A stretch of 64,000 bases of DNA, taken from positions 37,193,024 to 37,257,023 of the forward strand of contig OX638135.1 of assembly GCA_951804985.1 (NCBI GenBank), written 5' to 3'. A program made the position numbers and the translations under genes. The notes beneath the pieces were generated by a model, which was not told the origin of the DNA, did no database searches, and saw only the letters and a program-made list of their open reading frames with translations. Below are positions 61,752 to 64,000 of this stretch, piece after piece. Position 1 is the first letter of the stretch. Each line of letters starts with the position of its first letter. This DNA is from Dryomyza anilis (Eukaryota > Arthropoda > Insecta > Diptera > Dryomyzidae).

Positions 61752-62050
61752 GTTTTTCTTTTTCTTTCCTTTTTTTGTTTTTCATTTAGTTTGGATTGTG
61801 GTTTTATGTGATTGGTTTTGTTTTTGTATTTTTGCTTTTGTTTTGTGTTGTGCTTTTGCTTTTTTGTTTTTAATTTTTTTTTTTTGTATTTGAATTTTTG
61901 TTTTATGTTCGTAGCTGGTGAAAGTGCCGAGTTATATCGTGTTTAGGTTGCATGGGAGGTGCCACGGCTCTTTGTCGAATCCCGCCCATATATAGCCTAT
62001 CATTCCTTCCAGACCATACCGCCTATGTGGTAAAAATTTCAAGACAATTG

Positions 62051-64000
62051 TTATAAAACCGATAATGCTGTACACGCAACTCTCAAACCTAATTCAAACC
62101 CTTATGCATTCTTTCTGGCGTAATTAAACAGCAAACGAAGTATCAATTTGCTGTATTATTTGGCTGTTGAAAAGCTCAATAAGACTTTATCAATAAGACT
62201 TTATCAATAAGACTTTATTATATTGTATCAATAGCTCAGGTGGTAGAGTGTCTGACTCTTAACTTTTCTGTGCCGGTTCAAATCTCAGCGCTGCCAATTT
62301 TTTTTTTTCTTTTTAGGACAAATATGCAACTTCAACAATAAATATACAACCGTATAAATACAAACTATTAATTGTATTTTATTTATTTAAAAATCATTTC
62401 TTAATTTTACCATTTTGCGGAATTGAACCTGGGTCTTTTTCATTTCATGAAATTGAAGGTGCTGCTTAGACCGATCACATCATATATTTTATTTCAGGGA
62501 AAATGAAATATAGTTTCGTTTTTTTTAGTTTTCGTTTCGTGTATTGTGGAAGTTTTCATAAAAATATATGAAACGTCAACAGACAATGTTTAAAAATGTA
62601 CGTCATTATTTAAACGAAGCAAGGGAACTATTATGATAGTTAATAATGCTATCGAAAAATGATTCGTGATGGATCAAAAGTTTCCAAGTCTTGTTGCATG
62701 GCCTGTAGGAAGTAATCTTCATCTGACCACTCGCAACTACTTGACCGCAGAAGAGGGTTGCAAGGCGTCAGCACACAATTCATAACTCTACAATTATGGC
62801 ATAGGCGTACACACAACACTACTTAAAACACACCCATCCTTACTGGATTACAATCATTATTTTCGTGAAAATCAAAAATGTTTCTTATTTTCTGAAAATT
62901 ATGAAAATAAATTTATATTATGTCAAACACATTGTCATAAAGTTTTTTGACAATCATTCATTCTTTTCGTGAAAATCGAAAATGTTTCTTATTTTCTGAA
63001 AATTATGAAAATAAATTTATATTGTGTCAAACACATTGTCATAAAGTTTTTTGACGTTTTCGCATTAAAGCTCTATAATAGCATGTTGATAGCTCTATTC
63101 CAGCTAGCTGCCATTACGCTGTTGTTGTACTTGCTGGATAAGGGTTTGTAGGGTTTATATGATATAACAGTTTTCTTTACATCGGTTTAGAAAATGCTTT
63201 ATTATTAGCAAATGGCAGCTAACTGTTCTATAGATGTAAATAAGCTTTATTATAAGTAGAAAGGATATGGGCAGAGTAAGCATAATTGATAATGGTGGAT
63301 TGGAGTTGATAAAAGTGAGAAGGGGTTGTGTTACTCACTATAAATATTCATTGTGAATGATAATAGTGGGAAGAGTTTATTGATCTTACCAATATTCCAA
63401 CACATGTAGCGTGCTAACGCAACGCACCAAAACATTGTATGCAATAGAGTAGAAAGGATATTGGCAGAGTAAGCATAATTGATAATGGTGGGTGGAGTTG
63501 ATAAAAGTGAGAAGGGGTTGTGTTACTCACTATAAATATTCATTGTGAATGCTGAATAGCGATTTCGATAGATGGAGATGTCAATCGACACCACTAGATG
63601 GCCACAATGAAGGTTATAATTCAGTTATTGTAAATAGATAGCGTGGGATTGTATCACCGCTAAATGCATCGCTCGATGTAAGCAGATGTCAATAGACAAC
63701 ATTAGAAGGCGATGAGTACTGCTAGATGTCAAGGATCTCGATAGATGTAAATGTCGATAGACATCGCTAGATGGCGCTGAATGCAATGTAATACACGAAC
63801 AGTAAACTTGTTTAGTCAGAGCATGACTCATATATTTACGGGGACCATATACTTATGCAATGTAAAAATTTAATTTTAGATGATTTAATTTAAATGAAAA
63901 TATATTATTTCAACAATTTTGAGACAATCACACAGTACAAAGGAAATTATTTTTTAAACAACATGTCTCGATATTTATTAATTAGTATCATAAGGAATAT
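62051..64000 (+). repeat. macrosatellite unit 7 (first 1950 bp, runs off the window)
   Basis: The left half of a further unit of the unit 4-6 type. A one-base loss (ACGTCAACAG instead of ACGTCAAACAG) near 62577 is private. The array continues past the window edge. Confidence 0.9.
62225..62296 (+). ncRNA. tRNA-Lys-like element, unit 7
   Basis: Same 72 bases. The rest of the unit is cut by the window edge. Confidence 0.55.

Larger units (their letters stand above)
57172..62050 (+). repeat. macrosatellite unit 6 (4879 bp)
   Basis: Nearly identical to unit 5. The 24-bp shortfall is almost entirely a shorter AT tract (about 90 bp). Private changes include TTCACTGTGAATG near 58470 and ATGAGCGGCCC near 60294. 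Confidence 0.9.

Overview
The window looks like repeat-dominated, strongly AT-rich DNA from a higher fly (Diptera). The evidence is the many 'mini-me'/DINE-type elements, recognisable by a GACA/GACGGACA proto-microsatellite, a conserved core of about 33 bp, a short TA run and a GTAGGGTATAAAA end. A Ty3/gypsy retrotransposon with insect-type Gag and Pol supports this. There is no bacterial gene organisation, no rRNA gene and no CRISPR array. Only one short open reading frame looks like a possible host gene, a small secreted cysteine-rich peptide at 18776-18970.

Layout. 1-5.0 kb is gene-poor AT-rich DNA with degenerate tandem repeats and one reversed mini-me fragment. 5.0-12.8 kb holds tandem multimers of two mini-me/DINE families (A and B) and a block of about 0.87 kb present twice. 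13.0-20.05 kb is a direct segmental duplication of about 2.66 kb, offset about 4.37 kb. It carries two copies of the secreted-peptide ORF (one frameshifted) and two copies of a 44-bp-arm hairpin. 20.73-21.81 kb is a non-autonomous hAT-like element with a perfect 8-bp target duplication. 21.95-26.03 kb is a minus-strand Ty3/gypsy element with one LTR, polypurine tract, decayed pol, gag and a remnant tRNA-Leu-type primer site; its 5' LTR is gone. 26.0-29.8 kb is mostly featureless AT-rich DNA with a small MITE. 29.8-30.65 kb is a near-complete family B element.

From 30.75 kb to the end of the window lies a head-to-tail macrosatellite. Six complete units (5587, 6125, 4901, 4905, 4903 and 4879 bp) and part of a seventh are visible. 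Each complete unit has the same order: a tRNA-Lys(CUU)-like Pol III box element followed by a T run, an opposite-strand tRNA-like relic, 103-bp and about 190-bp subrepeats, a CGATA/AGATGGCGC motif cluster, a decayed acidic ORF, a long (AT)n tract, a short 15-bp CCCGGTAGAATTGTT repeat, a 1.1-1.7 kb GT-rich 15-bp minisatellite, and a T-rich tail. Units 1 and 2 share a mini-me insertion and an internal duplication. Units 2 and 3 share a different set of left-half variants. Units 4-7 are almost identical, which points to unequal exchange and recent homogenisation.

The most striking single signal is in the gypsy element. At the end of gag, a TTTAAAC heptamer in the correct phase lies directly against the gag stop. 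Six bases further on is a perfect 10-bp stem whose loop can pair over 6 bp with downstream sequence. This is a compact H-type pseudoknot arrangement expected to direct -1 frameshifting into a pro-pol frame that is open at that point. The LTR of the same element carries six TTC triplets at exact 10-bp spacing, including a perfect three-part heat-shock element, just upstream of TATA-like and initiator-like motifs. All functional readings are inferences from sequence alone.
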